This document shows, piece by piece, positions 33,127 to 41,431 of a stretch of DNA of 59,089 bases. Source of the DNA: Pediococcus pentosaceus. GTDB taxonomy: Bacteria; Bacillota; Bacilli; Lactobacillales; Lactobacillaceae. Below the pieces are notes generated by a model, which was not told the origin of the DNA, searched no databases, and saw only the letters and a list, made by a program, of their open reading frames with translations. Every line of letters starts with the position of its first letter. The stretch's first letter is position 1. The stretch spans positions 1 through 59,089 of the forward strand of contig NZ_JQBF01000008.1 in assembly GCF_001437285.1 (NCBI RefSeq), given 5' to 3'. A program made the position numbers and the translations under genes.

Positions 33127-34443
33127 ATGAATGATTTATTTAAAAAGCATTTTAACGAAAAGGGTTTTGCAGAACCGACTTTGATTCAACAAAAAGTCGC
33201 TGAACCCCTTCGAAATGGGGAATCGGTGCTCGGACTATCACCCACTGGTTCGGGAAAGACCCTCGCATTTGCCTTGCCGTTGATGGAAAAAATCACGCCT
33301 GGCGATGGAACTCAATTATTAGTACTATCTCCATCACAAGAACTTGCCATTCAGACGACGGATGTTTTCCGCGAATGGGCAGCTTTGATTGGACTTCGGG
33401 TCACTTCGATTACAGGGGGTGCCAACGTCCAACGTCAAATCGAACGCTTGAAGAAGAAACCAGAAATCGTGGTCGGTACTCCTGGTCGAGTTTTAACGTT
33501 GATCAATGAACGTCGCTTAAAAGTGAGTGAAATTCAAAGCTTGGTCATTGATGAAGCCGATGAACTTCTAACCGGTGAAAACCTTGAAGGAACCCGCCAA
33601 ATTGAAGATCAACTCCTAGCTGATGTGCAATTAAGTTTCTTCTCCGCTACTAACGACCTAGCGCTAGATGATTTGGAAGCTTGGTTTGATGTGCATCCAC
33701 AAGTGGTAGACGTCCGTGCTGAAGACAACACTCGCGGTCACGTTCAACATGGTTGGATTGAAGTGCCTGAAAAGATGAAAGCGCGTATTTTAAAACAACT
33801 TAGTCGAGTTAAAAACTTCCAAGGTCTGGTCTTTTTTAACCACGTTTCGACGATGGAAAAGACAGCGGCTTTATTGAAGCATGAAGGCGTAGATGTCGGT
33901 AAAATTGCGGGACATCAAGTCCAAATTGATCGTGCAGCAGCCATGCGACGTTTTAAGAAAAAAGAATTGTCACTATTAATGGTAACTGATGTAGCGGCTC
34001 GAGGCTTAGACATCGATCGTTTACCAGCGGTGATTAATTACGATATTCCTCACAACGCTACTACCTATACGCATCGCGTGGGGCGGACTGGTCGGATGGG
34101 GCAAGATGGGTATGTCATCAGTCTGGGAAATGATCATGATATTCGGGACTTACGAAAGATGACAAAGGAATTGGGAATTGAGGCTGAAAAATTAGCCATC
34201 CAAAACCGGAAAATCATTTTGGCTAGTGAATACGTTGAAGCACCTAAAACACCATCAATCAAGGCTACTTTAACCAAAAAATCAGCTCCTGAACAAAAAT
34301 CACAAGCTGGAGCTGAGGCTCCTAAAAACTCTAAAGCAAAGAGTCAAAAGCAATTTGATAACCCTCCGGCAACCCCCAAGAAGAAGGGTAAAAAGAAACA
34401 TTCTAAGCGTAAAGGAATGCGACGCGTTAAGAAAGAGTTATAA
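33127..34443 (+). CDS. DEAD-box RNA helicase
   Basis: A 438-residue helicase with Q motif (FAEPTLIQQKV), Walker A SPTGSGKT (about 35-42), VGTPGR, Walker B DEAD (VIDEADELL, about 139-147), FSAT, MVTDVAARGLDI and HRVGRTGRMG. A basic, low-complexity tail of about 70 residues (KKKGKKKHSKRKGMRRVKK) should bind RNA. It is of the CshB/YfmL type, likely acting in ribosome assembly or RNA turnover; which one cannot be told from the sequence. Confidence 0.93.
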   Translation: MNDLFKKHFNEKGFAEPTLIQQKVAEPLRNGESVLGLSPTGSGKTLAFALPLMEKITPGDGTQLLVLSPSQELAIQTTDVFREWAALIGLRVTSITGGANVQRQIERLKKKPEIVVGTPGRVLTLINERRLKVSEIQSLVIDEADELLTGENLEGTRQIEDQLLADVQLSFFSATNDLALDDLEAWFDVHPQVVDVRAEDNTRGHVQHGWIEVPEKMKARILKQLSRVKNFQGLVFFNHVSTMEKTAALLKHEGVDVGKIAGHQVQIDRAAAMRRFKKKELSLLMVTDVAARGLDIDRLPAVINYDIPHNATTYTHRVGRTGRMGQDGYVISLGNDHDIRDLRKMTKELGIEAEKLAIQNRKIILASEYVEAPKTPSIKATLTKKSAPEQKSQAGAEAPKNSKAKSQKQFDNPPATPKKKGKKKHSKRKGMRRVKKEL

Positions 34444-34535
34444 ATTTATTGAATTTTGGTTAATTATATTTTTTATAGTTAAAAAAAGGCCTAAATAGTG
34501 TAATATAGTCACTGTTGAAAGGTGGGTATATTTTT

Positions 34536-35564
34536 ATGCGTAGAGAACATACAAAAAAATCGCATACTGTGCGAAACACGATTTTAATCGTTCTAGCAGT
34601 TATTTTACTTGGAGGAGGGGTCTACGGTTTTCGGAAGTATCAAAATGTGAAGAATGCCGTGGATAACACCTATAGTAGTGCAGGAATTAAAAAACAACGT
34701 AATACAAATAGTTTGTTAAATGGTAAGAAGCCCATTTCGATTTTATTAATGGGAACTGACACGGGGGCTTTAGGTCGTTCATATAAGGGACGGACGGATA
34801 GTATGATGGTGGTAACCATTAATCCGAAGACTAAAAAGACCACGATTACTAGTATTCCGCGTGATTTAGGTGTTACTATCCCAGGTTATGAATCGAAGTC
34901 ACCTTCTAAGATCAATGCTGCTTACGCCTTTGGTCAAGCTGGAACGGCGATTAAAACTGTCCAACAAGTGTTCAACGTTCCGATTGATTTCTATGTTTTA
35001 GTTAACATGGGTGGTATGGAAAAAGTTGTTGACGAAGCTGGTGGAGTAGATATCACGCCAACTTTGAGCTTTACGTATGATGGATATACCTTTACTAAAG
35101 GGGTTAAAACCCATATGAACGGGAAGAAAGCCTTGGCTTATTCAAGAATGCGCTACGATGATCCTCAAAATGACTATGGACGTCAGACTAGACAACGGGC
35201 AGTGTTAACTGCTATCATCAGCAAGAGCAGTTCTGTATCAAGCTTATTAAACAAAGATTTTATAGATTCAATTTCTAATGAAACTAAGACCGACTTTACC
35301 TTTAACGATCTAGTCGACTTGGCTAAAAACTATCGTTCATCGACCGGTAGCATTGAAGAAACCCATGCTCAAGGGGATGGGCAGATGGTTAATGGTCAAT
35401 CCATGGAAATTGTTTCAAACACCGAATTACAACGGGTAACTAACTTTATTCGCAATGGATTAAGTTTAGAACACGAAAAGACGGGCACCGCAGCCCTGTC
35501 TGCAAGCAGTGCTAACACTAGTGATAGTAGTGTGGAAGCAGCTAATATCAATGCAGGAAATTAA
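34536..35564 (+). CDS. LCP (LytR-CpsA-Psr) family cell-wall polymer ligase
   Basis: A 342-residue membrane protein with one N-terminal helix (about 14-33, NTILIVLAVILLGGGVYGF) and an extracellular LCP domain: SILLMGTD, GRTDSMMVVTINPKTKK, TSIPRDLGV, INAAYAFGQAG, and the Arg-rich AYSRMRYDDPQNDYGRQTRQR. LCP proteins move polymers such as teichoic acid or capsule from lipid carrier to peptidoglycan. It is a plausible attachment enzyme for the polymer made at 14.5-26.7 kb, though not adjacent to it. The tail is Ser/Thr/Ala-rich. Start ATG 34536 after GAAAGGTGGG. Confidence 0.93.
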   Translation: MRREHTKKSHTVRNTILIVLAVILLGGGVYGFRKYQNVKNAVDNTYSSAGIKKQRNTNSLLNGKKPISILLMGTDTGALGRSYKGRTDSMMVVTINPKTKKTTITSIPRDLGVTIPGYESKSPSKINAAYAFGQAGTAIKTVQQVFNVPIDFYVLVNMGGMEKVVDEAGGVDITPTLSFTYDGYTFTKGVKTHMNGKKALAYSRMRYDDPQNDYGRQTRQRAVLTAIISKSSSVSSLLNKDFIDSISNETKTDFTFNDLVDLAKNYRSSTGSIEETHAQGDGQMVNGQSMEIVSNTELQRVTNFIRNGLSLEHEKTGTAALSASSANTSDSSVEAANINAGN

Positions 35565-35586
35565 GGAAAACTAAGGAGATAGAATC

Positions 35587-35826
35587 ATGGCAGCAGAGTC
35601 AGAAGCAGTAAAAGAAGAAAAAAAACCATTTGATGTTGGTGACGAAGTTACCGTAGCAAAGACCGATTTGCTACCAACTGGTTTCGAAGGAACCGTGGGT
35701 AAAGTTTATGAAAACTCAATTTTAATTGAAATTGATCCGAACAGCGTTTCTAATCCACGCTCGGAGGAGTTGCATGATCTTCACGGACGGGTAGTCGTTC
35801 GAATGAGTGAAGCTAAGAAAAAATAG
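35587..35826 (+). CDS. DUF2187 family small protein
   Basis: A 79-residue protein with a KOW/SH3-like core (DVGDEVTVAKTDLLPTGFEG then TVGKVYENSILIEI) typical of DUF2187, preceded by an acidic-basic N-terminus (ESEAVKEEKKP). Function unknown. It lies 22 bases after the LCP gene (AAGGAG RBS) and shares its transcript, ending at a strong terminator. Confidence 0.85.
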   Translation: MAAESEAVKEEKKPFDVGDEVTVAKTDLLPTGFEGTVGKVYENSILIEIDPNSVSNPRSEELHDLHGRVVVRMSEAKKK

Positions 35827-35833
35827 GGTTAGG

Positions 35834-35882
35834 AAAACTCTAAAATTTGGCGTAACTTAACCGCCAATTTTAGAGTTTTTTG
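35834..35882 (+). terminator. Terminator of the LCP-DUF2187 transcript
   Basis: AAAACTCTAAAATTTGGCG...CGCCAATTTTAGAGTTTT, an 18-bp stem with a single bulged T and a T tract. Confidence 0.95.
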
Positions 35883-35992
35883 TTAAGATGTATTATTTTT
35901 GTAAGCAAAAAAGGGTTGTTTATGATAAAATACATGAAGTTAGATTGTGTACAATAAAAATACTACATTAAAGACGTATAAGGAATTATCTG

Positions 35993-36026
35993 TACATTAT
36001 TAAGTTTATCTAAACTTAATGATGTA
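35993..36026. promoter_or_regulatory. 34-bp inverted repeat upstream of the small HTH gene
   Basis: ATTAAGTTTA-TC-TAAACTTAAT (35999-36020) is a perfect 10-bp-arm dyad with a 2-base centre. Allowing one T/G pair it extends through TACAT/ATGTA to 35993-36026. There is no T tract after it, so it is not a terminator. It is more likely an operator or recombination site in front of the HTH gene at 36132. Confidence 0.65.
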
Positions 36027-36131
36027 TGAGGCTTTTGATAAGTATTTTATAGTTGCTTTTGCTATTATAAATATTGTAAGCATATCCAACGGTATATTGT
36101 AATATTATTGATAGAGAAAAGGGGAATGACA

Positions 36132-36380
36132 ATGTCAAAAAAGATTGATCTTAACTCTGATGAACTGATTGGCAGTCGCGAAGCTAGCTTGATGTGGGGC
36201 AAGCAAAAGGATTATGTTCGCACAATTTATAACAAATATCCAAAGCGCTTTCCGGAAGGCACTATCCGTAAGTTCGGTAAGCAGTTAGTTGTAACTCGTG
36301 ATGGTATGGAAAAAGTCACAGGAGTTAAATACGAAGAACTAAAAGAAGAAGACATCAACAAAGCTAAAGAAAACAAATAA
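36132..36380 (+). CDS. Small helix-turn-helix protein, 82 aa
   Basis: An 82-residue basic protein. The segment LIGSREASLMWGKQKDYVRTI looks like an HTH with recognition helix, followed by a beta hairpin (GTIRKFGKQLVVTRDGMEKV), as in excisionase/MerR-like winged HTH proteins. The C-terminus is charged (KEEDINKAKENK). I do not recognise the exact family. The ATG at 36132 follows AAGGGGA. It stands alone between terminators and downstream of a 34-bp inverted repeat that may be its operator. Possibly a mobile-element leftover, but no integrase is near. Confidence 0.75.
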   Translation: MSKKIDLNSDELIGSREASLMWGKQKDYVRTIYNKYPKRFPEGTIRKFGKQLVVTRDGMEKVTGVKYEELKEEDINKAKENK

Positions 36381-36382
36381 TT

Positions 36383-36526
36383 TTTTGACTTAGAGTACAG
36401 GTAGCTGGATTAGACTTCTAATTTAGAGGTCGACGCCGACTACATCGATAGAAATTAGGAAATTCTTTTTTACAGTCCTAACCGAAAAGCCATTTGATCC
36501 AATGTTGTTGGGCTAGATGGCTTTTT
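36383..36526 (+). terminator. Two hairpins after the HTH gene (second is a clear terminator)
   Basis: First, TTCTAATTT (near 36415) pairs with AAATTAGGAA (near 36452) with a bulge and is followed by TTCTTTTTT. Second, AAAAGCCAT (36485-36493) pairs with ATGGCTTTT (36517-36525) and is followed by Ts. The spacer holds no gene. Confidence 0.6.
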
Positions 36527-36542
36527 AGTTTAATTTGATATG

Positions 36543-36582
36543 AAAAAATCACCCAATCTAATTAAGATTGGGTGATTTTTTT
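36543..36582. terminator. Terminator of tRNA-Arg (bidirectional)
   Basis: AAAAAATCACCCAATCT-AATTA-AGATTGGGTGATTTTTTT, a perfect stem with T tracts on both strands, about 60 bases beyond the tRNA 3' end. Confidence 0.9.
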
Positions 36583-36643
36583 GTTTTGGTTCGCATATGA
36601 TTAACGAATCCCAGTATTATCAACACTTCTGTCTGTATTCAAA

Positions 36644-36717
36644 TGTCCCCGGCGAGAATCGAACTCGCAACCTATCGCTTAGGAGGCGATTGCTCTATCC
36701 AGTTGAGCCACGGAGAC
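36644..36717 (-). tRNA. tRNA-Arg (anticodon CCU)
   Basis: Minus-strand cloverleaf: acceptor GTCTCCG/CGGGGAC with one G-U pair, D-arm GCTCAACTGGATAGAGC, anticodon stem ATCGC/GCGAT around CTCCTAA giving anticodon CCU (reads AGG), and T-arm TGCGAGTTCGATTCTCGC. Discriminator is A; CCA is not encoded. Confidence 0.96.
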
Positions 36718-36955
36718 TTAACTAGTTTATTTTCGCACGATTTTTTAACGATGTAAAGCAGTGGATGAGCCTTTTTATAACGTTTTATGGGTTATCTTTC
36801 GTTAAAATTGAATTGATACGGTCTTTTTAGGACTTTGGTTGTGCTGATACAAAGAAGAAAACGAACATTAAATGCTTGTTTTATATTTAAAGTTAGTGTA
36901 TATTATTTCGTGGTAACAAAAGTACACCAAATTTATGCACTTCGAGGGGACAAAA

Positions 36956-37933
36956 ATGAAAGTATTTGACTATGAAGACATCCAATTAATTCCAGCAAAA
37001 TGTATCGTCCGTAGTAGAACCGAATGTGATCCTACAGTGGTCTTGGGAGAACATCGTTTTAAACTACCCGTGGTTCCAGCTAATATGCAAACTATCATCA
37101 ATGAAGAGATTGCTGAAAAGTTAGCTGAGGATGGATACTTCTACATTATGCATCGTTTTGAACCTGAAAGAAGAATGGACTTTGTTAAAAAGATGAAAGA
37201 CAAAGGCTTGATCAGTTCAATTAGTGTTGGGGTTAAAGACGATGAATATGCACTAATTGATCAACTTGCTGAAGAAAATCTTACTCCCGATTACATTACC
37301 ATCGACGTGGCTCATGGTCATGCTCAAAGTGTAATCGACATGATCCACTACATTAAAGAAAAATTACCAGCTGCCTTCGTGATTGCAGGAAACGTTGGAA
37401 CACCAGAAGGAGTCCGTGAACTGGAAAATGCTGGTGCCGATGCAACTAAAGTCGGAATTGGACCTGGTAAAGTATGTATTACTAAAATTAAGACCGGTTT
37501 TGGAACTGGTGGTTGGCAATTATCAGCTCTCCGTTGGTGTGCCAAAGTGGCTCGTAAACCATTAATCGCTGATGGAGGAATCCGAACTCATGGTGATATT
37601 GCTAAATCAATTCGGTTTGGTGCAACTATGGTGATGATTGGTTCATTATTTGCCGGACATATCGAATCACCAGGTGAAACTAAGGTGGAAGATGGCGTGA
37701 AGTATAAAGAATACTTCGGTAGTGCTTCGCAATACCAAAAGGGTGAAGCTAAAAACGTTGAAGGTAAGAAGATTTGGATCCATCAACGTGGACATTTACG
37801 TGATACACTCCAAGCAATGCGTGAAGATCTCCAATCATCGATTTCCTATGCGGGTGGTAGAGATTTGGAAGCCATCCGTAAGGTCGATTATGTGATTGTG
37901 AAGAATTCGATTTTTAATGGTGATGTATTGTAA
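36956..37933 (+). CDS. guaC: GMP reductase
   Basis: A 325-residue NADPH-dependent GMP reductase converting GMP to IMP. It belongs to the IMPDH/GMPR TIM-barrel family: [15 protein letters not shown] at the start, [12 protein letters not shown], the [18 protein letters not shown] loop with the catalytic Cys (about residue 174), then [19 protein letters not shown]. Length and the absence of CBS domains separate it from IMP dehydrogenase. The ATG at 36956 follows GAGGGGAC. The 238 bases before it, up to the tRNA gene, hold no ORF or obvious riboswitch. Confidence 0.95.
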   Translation: MKVFDYEDIQLIPAKCIVRSRTECDPTVVLGEHRFKLPVVPANMQTIINEEIAEKLAEDGYFYIMHRFEPERRMDFVKKMKDKGLISSISVGVKDDEYALIDQLAEENLTPDYITIDVAHGHAQSVIDMIHYIKEKLPAAFVIAGNVGTPEGVRELENAGADATKVGIGPGKVCITKIKTGFGTGGWQLSALRWCAKVARKPLIADGGIRTHGDIAKSIRFGATMVMIGSLFAGHIESPGETKVEDGVKYKEYFGSASQYQKGEAKNVEGKKIWIHQRGHLRDTLQAMREDLQSSISYAGGRDLEAIRKVDYVIVKNSIFNGDVL

Positions 37934-38315
37934 AAAAGAGTGTGGATGAAACCGGACTGACCTTGAGGATTAACATGATATCGACATAAATCTGGGTTAG
38001 GGATTTGTGTCGATATTAGGTTAACCGGAGAGGTTAGGTTTCAGGAACAGGTTTCAAATAAAAAAAGAGTGTGAGCGAAACCGGGTTGGCTTTGAGGATT
38101 AACATGATGGAGATATAAATCCGGGCTATGGATTTGTGTCTGCATTAGGTTAACCGGAGAAGGCAGGTTTCGGGAACAGGTTTCAGAAAAAAGAGTGTGG
38201 ATGAAACCAACCCGGTTTTGCTCACACATCTCCAACACCAAAATCTAAAAAAATAACTCAACTTAAGCGCAAATCTGAACTAAAGGTTTGCGCTTATACT
38301 GGGTTAACCAGAAAA
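37932..38315. repeat. Family of structured intergenic repeats (two full units, two degenerate)
   Basis: Unit A (37932-38060) and unit B (38061-38186) are about 127 bp, start AAAAAAGAGTGTG, and share GAGGATTAACATGAT, GATTTGTGTC, TTAGGTTAACCGGAGA and GGAACAGGTTTCA. Each has a long hairpin: A pairs ATATCGACATAAATC (37978-37992) with GATTTGTGTCGATAT (38002-38016), and B pairs the corresponding 15-mers with compensating changes. A short unit C (38187-38232) closes with a CCGGTTTTGCTCACACATCT end that inversely matches the unit start. A degenerate hairpin D (38264-38296, TAAGCGCAAA/TTTGCGCTTA) keeps the same loop-flank words. No gene is supported here. Confidence 0.85.
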
Positions 38316-38356
38316 AAAGGCATCAATCGCAATTTGCGACCGATGCCTTTTTTTAA
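38312..38356. terminator. Terminator of pepS (bidirectional)
   Basis: AAAAAAAGGCATC...GATGCCTTTTTTT with inner TCGC/GCGA pairing; T tracts on both strands. Confidence 0.92.
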
Positions 38357-38366
38357 TTAATTATTA

Positions 38367-39605
38367 TTATTTAGCCCAGTTACCATTTCGGAAAACCGGA
38401 ACGATGCTACCGTCGGGTTTAATTCCATCAATGTGCATTTGATCCGAGCCAACCATGAAATCAACGTGGGTCTGACTGATATTCATGCCATGACGTTGTA
38501 ATTCATCTGGAGTCATCGAACTTCCGTTTTCGATGGTAAATGGATAAGCTTCTCCCAACGCCATGTGGTCAGAAGCATTTTCATCAAAAAGGGTGTTGAA
38601 GAAAATTGTATTTGATTGTGAGATTGGTGAATCATCGGGAACCAAAGAGATTTCACCGAGTGATTTCGCACCATCGTCGGTTTGGAGGAGGTGTAAGAGT
38701 ACTTCTTCACCACGATCAGCGGCAGCTTTAATTACCTTACCCCGTTCAAAAGTGAGGTGAATTCCCTCAATAATCGTGCCTCCATAGCTTAGCGGTTTCG
38801 TCGAAGTGACGGTACCGTCGATGTGGAGATTATCTGGGGCAGTGAAAACTTCTTCTGTAGGAATATTAGCGACGAAGGTGTTCCCAGCTGCATCCTTTGC
38901 ATCAGCGGCGACCCAGATATGACCTTTAGGTAAACCTACAGTAAGATCGGTTCCAGGGGCCTGGTAATGCAAGGCAGCGAAAGCTTGTTGATTAAGCCAA
39001 TCCGCATGGTGAGCAAGGTCCGCAATTTTATTTTGCCAAGCTGCAACCGGGTCCGCTTGATCGACCAGCGTGGTTTTGAAGATGGCTTGCCATAAAGCTT
39101 GGACGGCCTCAGCGCCCTTTAATTTTGGAAAGACCAATTCAGCCCACTTAGGATCAGCGGCGGCCACCACCAGCCAGCTAATATCGTTGTTAGTAGTGAC
39201 TTGCATGATTGGGCGCTTAGCTAAACCTTGGGCAGCTTGATAAGCAGCGATGCGTTTACTAGGAACCTCGGCGAGGGCATTAGGGTCATCACTAATCAAA
39301 CTGATGCGCGACACGCGTTGGTCAGCTAAGAATTGCCATTTATCTTTTTCGTAATCAAAAACTTGACCAATCCGTGCTTCAGACGCATGCATTAAGAATT
39401 GGCGAGTAGTTTCAATATCGCTCCATTCTAAAATTACGTCTGCGACTCCTAAAGCATAGGCTTCGGCGGTAATCAGGTTGGCTAGATGTTTTTGCGTTAC
39501 GGAAGCATATAGGATAATCGTTTGTCCTTCTTGAACATTCACACCAACACGGGTGATTAATTGGGCATACTTCTTTAAATTTTTTTCAAGTTCGCTGTCA
39601 TTCAT
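38367..39605 (-). CDS. pepS: Aminopeptidase PepS (M29 family)
   Basis: A 412-residue M29 metallo-aminopeptidase that trims peptides in the cytoplasm. Conserved parts include PGTDLTVGLPKGHIWVAA, NIPTEEVFTAPD (metal-binding Glu), LTFERGKV, the acidic SLVPDDSPISQSN, NTLFDENASDHMALGEAYPF, and the final SQTHVDFMVGSDQMHIDG, which supplies His and Asp ligands. Length is typical of lactobacillal PepS. AAGGAGGTTTTCCC precedes the start. It is transcribed alone. Confidence 0.93.
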   Translation of the reverse strand: MNDSELEKNLKKYAQLITRVGVNVQEGQTIILYASVTQKHLANLITAEAYALGVADVILEWSDIETTRQFLMHASEARIGQVFDYEKDKWQFLADQRVSRISLISDDPNALAEVPSKRIAAYQAAQGLAKRPIMQVTTNNDISWLVVAAADPKWAELVFPKLKGAEAVQALWQAIFKTTLVDQADPVAAWQNKIADLAHHADWLNQQAFAALHYQAPGTDLTVGLPKGHIWVAADAKDAAGNTFVANIPTEEVFTAPDNLHIDGTVTSTKPLSYGGTIIEGIHLTFERGKVIKAAADRGEEVLLHLLQTDDGAKSLGEISLVPDDSPISQSNTIFFNTLFDENASDHMALGEAYPFTIENGSSMTPDELQRHGMNISQTHVDFMVGSDQMHIDGIKPDGSIVPVFRNGNWAK

Positions 39606-39698
39606 ACTGGGAAAACCTCCTTATTTTTTTACTATCCTAGCATATTTTATGCAGGAATGCTGATATAATATTCTTAGAAGTTGAAGGGTGGCTATAAA

Positions 39699-40811
39699 AT
39701 GAAGCAGATTAAAGTAATGAGTATCTTTGGCACACGACCAGAAGCCATTAAGATGGCACCAGTGGTCAAAGCCATGAAAAACGACGACCGGTTTGAACCC
39801 ATCACGGTGGTGACTGGTCAGCACCGTGAAATGCTCGACCAAGTTTTACAAATTTTCCAGATTAAACCAGATTATGATTTGAACATCATGGAAAAGGGTC
39901 AAACTTTGAGTAGCATTACAAGTAAGGTCTTATCCGGCATGGACGAAATTTTAAATCACGATCGCCCGGATTTAATTTTGGTACATGGAGACACGACGAC
40001 AACTTTCTCAGCAGGCTTGAGTGCTTTTTATCACCAAATCCCTGTTGGACACGTGGAGGCTGGTTTACGAACTTGGAATAAGTATTCCCCATTTCCAGAA
40101 GAAATGAACCGCCAAATGACTGATGTGCTAACAGATCTTTATTTTGCTCCAACCACAACCAGTGAAGCGAACTTGCTTCAGGAAAATCATCCACAAAAAC
40201 AAATTTTTGTGACTGGTAATACGGCGATTGATGCCTTACATGATACGGTCCAAAAAGATTACCAAAATGAGGTTCTTGATGAAATCAAGGCCGAACATCG
40301 GATTATCTTAGTTACCATGCATCGCCGTGAAAACCAAGGCGCTCCGATGCAACGAGTGTTTAAAGCCATCCGCCAAGTGGTCGACGAAACTCCTGATGTG
40401 GAAGTGATTTTCCCTGTCCATCTCAACCCTAAGGTTCAACAGATGGCAGAAGAGGAATTGGGCAATGACGCTCGAATTAAATTAATTGCTCCTTTAGATG
40501 TACTGGACTTCCATAACATTGCTGCTCGGAGTTATTTGATTATGACTGATTCCGGTGGAGTCCAAGAAGAAGCCCCATCCCTCGGCAAACCAGTCCTCGT
40601 GCTCCGCGATACGACAGAACGTCCCGAAGGGGTTGCTGCCGGAACTTTGAAGTTAGTCGGTACCGATCCAATAGAGGTTAAAAAACAAATGACCTTGTTG
40701 TTGAATGATGCGGAGGCTTACAACCAAATGGCTCAAGCTAAGAATCCGTATGGAGACGGGACAGCGTCGAAACAAATTCTAGACGCCATTGCTAAATGGC
40801 AAAATCAGTAA
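39699..40811 (+). CDS. wecB: UDP-N-acetylglucosamine 2-epimerase (non-hydrolysing)
   Basis: A 370-residue enzyme converting UDP-GlcNAc to UDP-ManNAc, the precursor of teichoic-acid linkage units and some polysaccharides. Motifs: FGTRPEAIKMAPVVKAM (start), VHGDTTTTFSAGLSAFY, GHVEAGLRTWNKYSPFPEE, TMHRRENQG, and TDSGGVQEEAPSLGKPVLVLR, DTTERPEG. The ATG at 39699 follows GAAGGGTGG. It is outside the EPS locus, as is common in lactobacilli, and ends at a long terminator hairpin. Confidence 0.95.
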   Translation: MKQIKVMSIFGTRPEAIKMAPVVKAMKNDDRFEPITVVTGQHREMLDQVLQIFQIKPDYDLNIMEKGQTLSSITSKVLSGMDEILNHDRPDLILVHGDTTTTFSAGLSAFYHQIPVGHVEAGLRTWNKYSPFPEEMNRQMTDVLTDLYFAPTTTSEANLLQENHPQKQIFVTGNTAIDALHDTVQKDYQNEVLDEIKAEHRIILVTMHRRENQGAPMQRVFKAIRQVVDETPDVEVIFPVHLNPKVQQMAEEELGNDARIKLIAPLDVLDFHNIAARSYLIMTDSGGVQEEAPSLGKPVLVLRDTTERPEGVAAGTLKLVGTDPIEVKKQMTLLLNDAEAYNQMAQAKNPYGDGTASKQILDAIAKWQNQ

Positions 40812-40835
40812 TCATTGTATTAGTTTTCGATATAA

Positions 40836-40903
40836 TAAAGGAGCTGTGACTAAGCTACGATAACTTGTCGGTTATCTAGCAGCTGTCACAGCTCCCTTTA
40901 TAT
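40836..40903. terminator. Long bidirectional terminator hairpin
   Basis: AAAGGAGCTGTGAC at 40838-40850 pairs with GTCACAGCTCCCTT at 40885-40898, with further GCTA/TAGC and GATAAC/GTTATC stems inside. It separates wecB from the converging flavodoxin gene. Confidence 0.9.
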
Positions 40904-40912
40904 TATTAATAG

Positions 40913-41368
40913 CTATTGGGCGTTAAATTTATCCACTAGGCTACTTGCAAAATTATCCAAACGGTCTAAATCTTCTTGGGACTCAGGGGCAAGGTTAATT
41001 TTAAGATTTTCCGCACCTTGAATGGCGTGGGCTTTAGTCATGGCTTCACTGAACTTATCGACCGCTAAGCAATAATATTCAGCGTAAAAGGTATCTCCAG
41101 AACCAGCTACTCCAAAGACTTTATCAGAAAGGTCAAGTTCAGCGAGGTCATCAAAGAAATCCATTCCTTCTTCTGGTAGAGCTCCTTCATCGTAGGTGTA
41201 AGGAACAATGACGTTAATGTCATAATCTTTTAGTTCGGCAGCATCCGTTTGTGAAATTTCAGTTTCATCGACTTCAACGCCGAGGTCTTCTAGGGCTTCG
41301 GTGATGATGTCGGCGCAATCTTCATTGTTACCAGTGATAGTGGCAAAAACTACTTTAGCAGTGGGCAT
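40913..41368 (-). CDS. Flavodoxin
   Basis: A 151-residue acidic FMN electron carrier. The phosphate-binding loop FATITGNNEDCADII is at residues 7-21, and the isoalloxazine loops VPYTYDEGALPEEG and GVAGSGDTFYAEYYC follow. The ATG at 41368 lies after GAAGG; an in-frame extension with MIRINWKEG at its start looks like upstream DNA. Electron partners are not indicated by neighbours. Confidence 0.9.
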   Translation of the reverse strand: MPTAKVVFATITGNNEDCADIITEALEDLGVEVDETEISQTDAAELKDYDINVIVPYTYDEGALPEEGMDFFDDLAELDLSDKVFGVAGSGDTFYAEYYCLAVDKFSEAMTKAHAIQGAENLKINLAPESQEDLDRLDNFASSLVDKFNAQ

Positions 41369-41431
41369 ATTTAAGTAACCTTCTTTCCAATTAATTCTTA
41401 TCAAAGTATAGCAAAAAAGGAGCTGATTAAC

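Noticed and set aside
37932-38235. Repeats near 38 kb as a CRISPR array
   Set aside because: Units are about 127 bp, only two are complete, they are internally structured and there are no uniform short repeats with unique spacers or cas genes.
38041-38241. 66-aa minus-strand ORF within the intergenic repeats
   Set aside because: It is periodic only because the DNA repeats; no ribosome binding site and no coding character.
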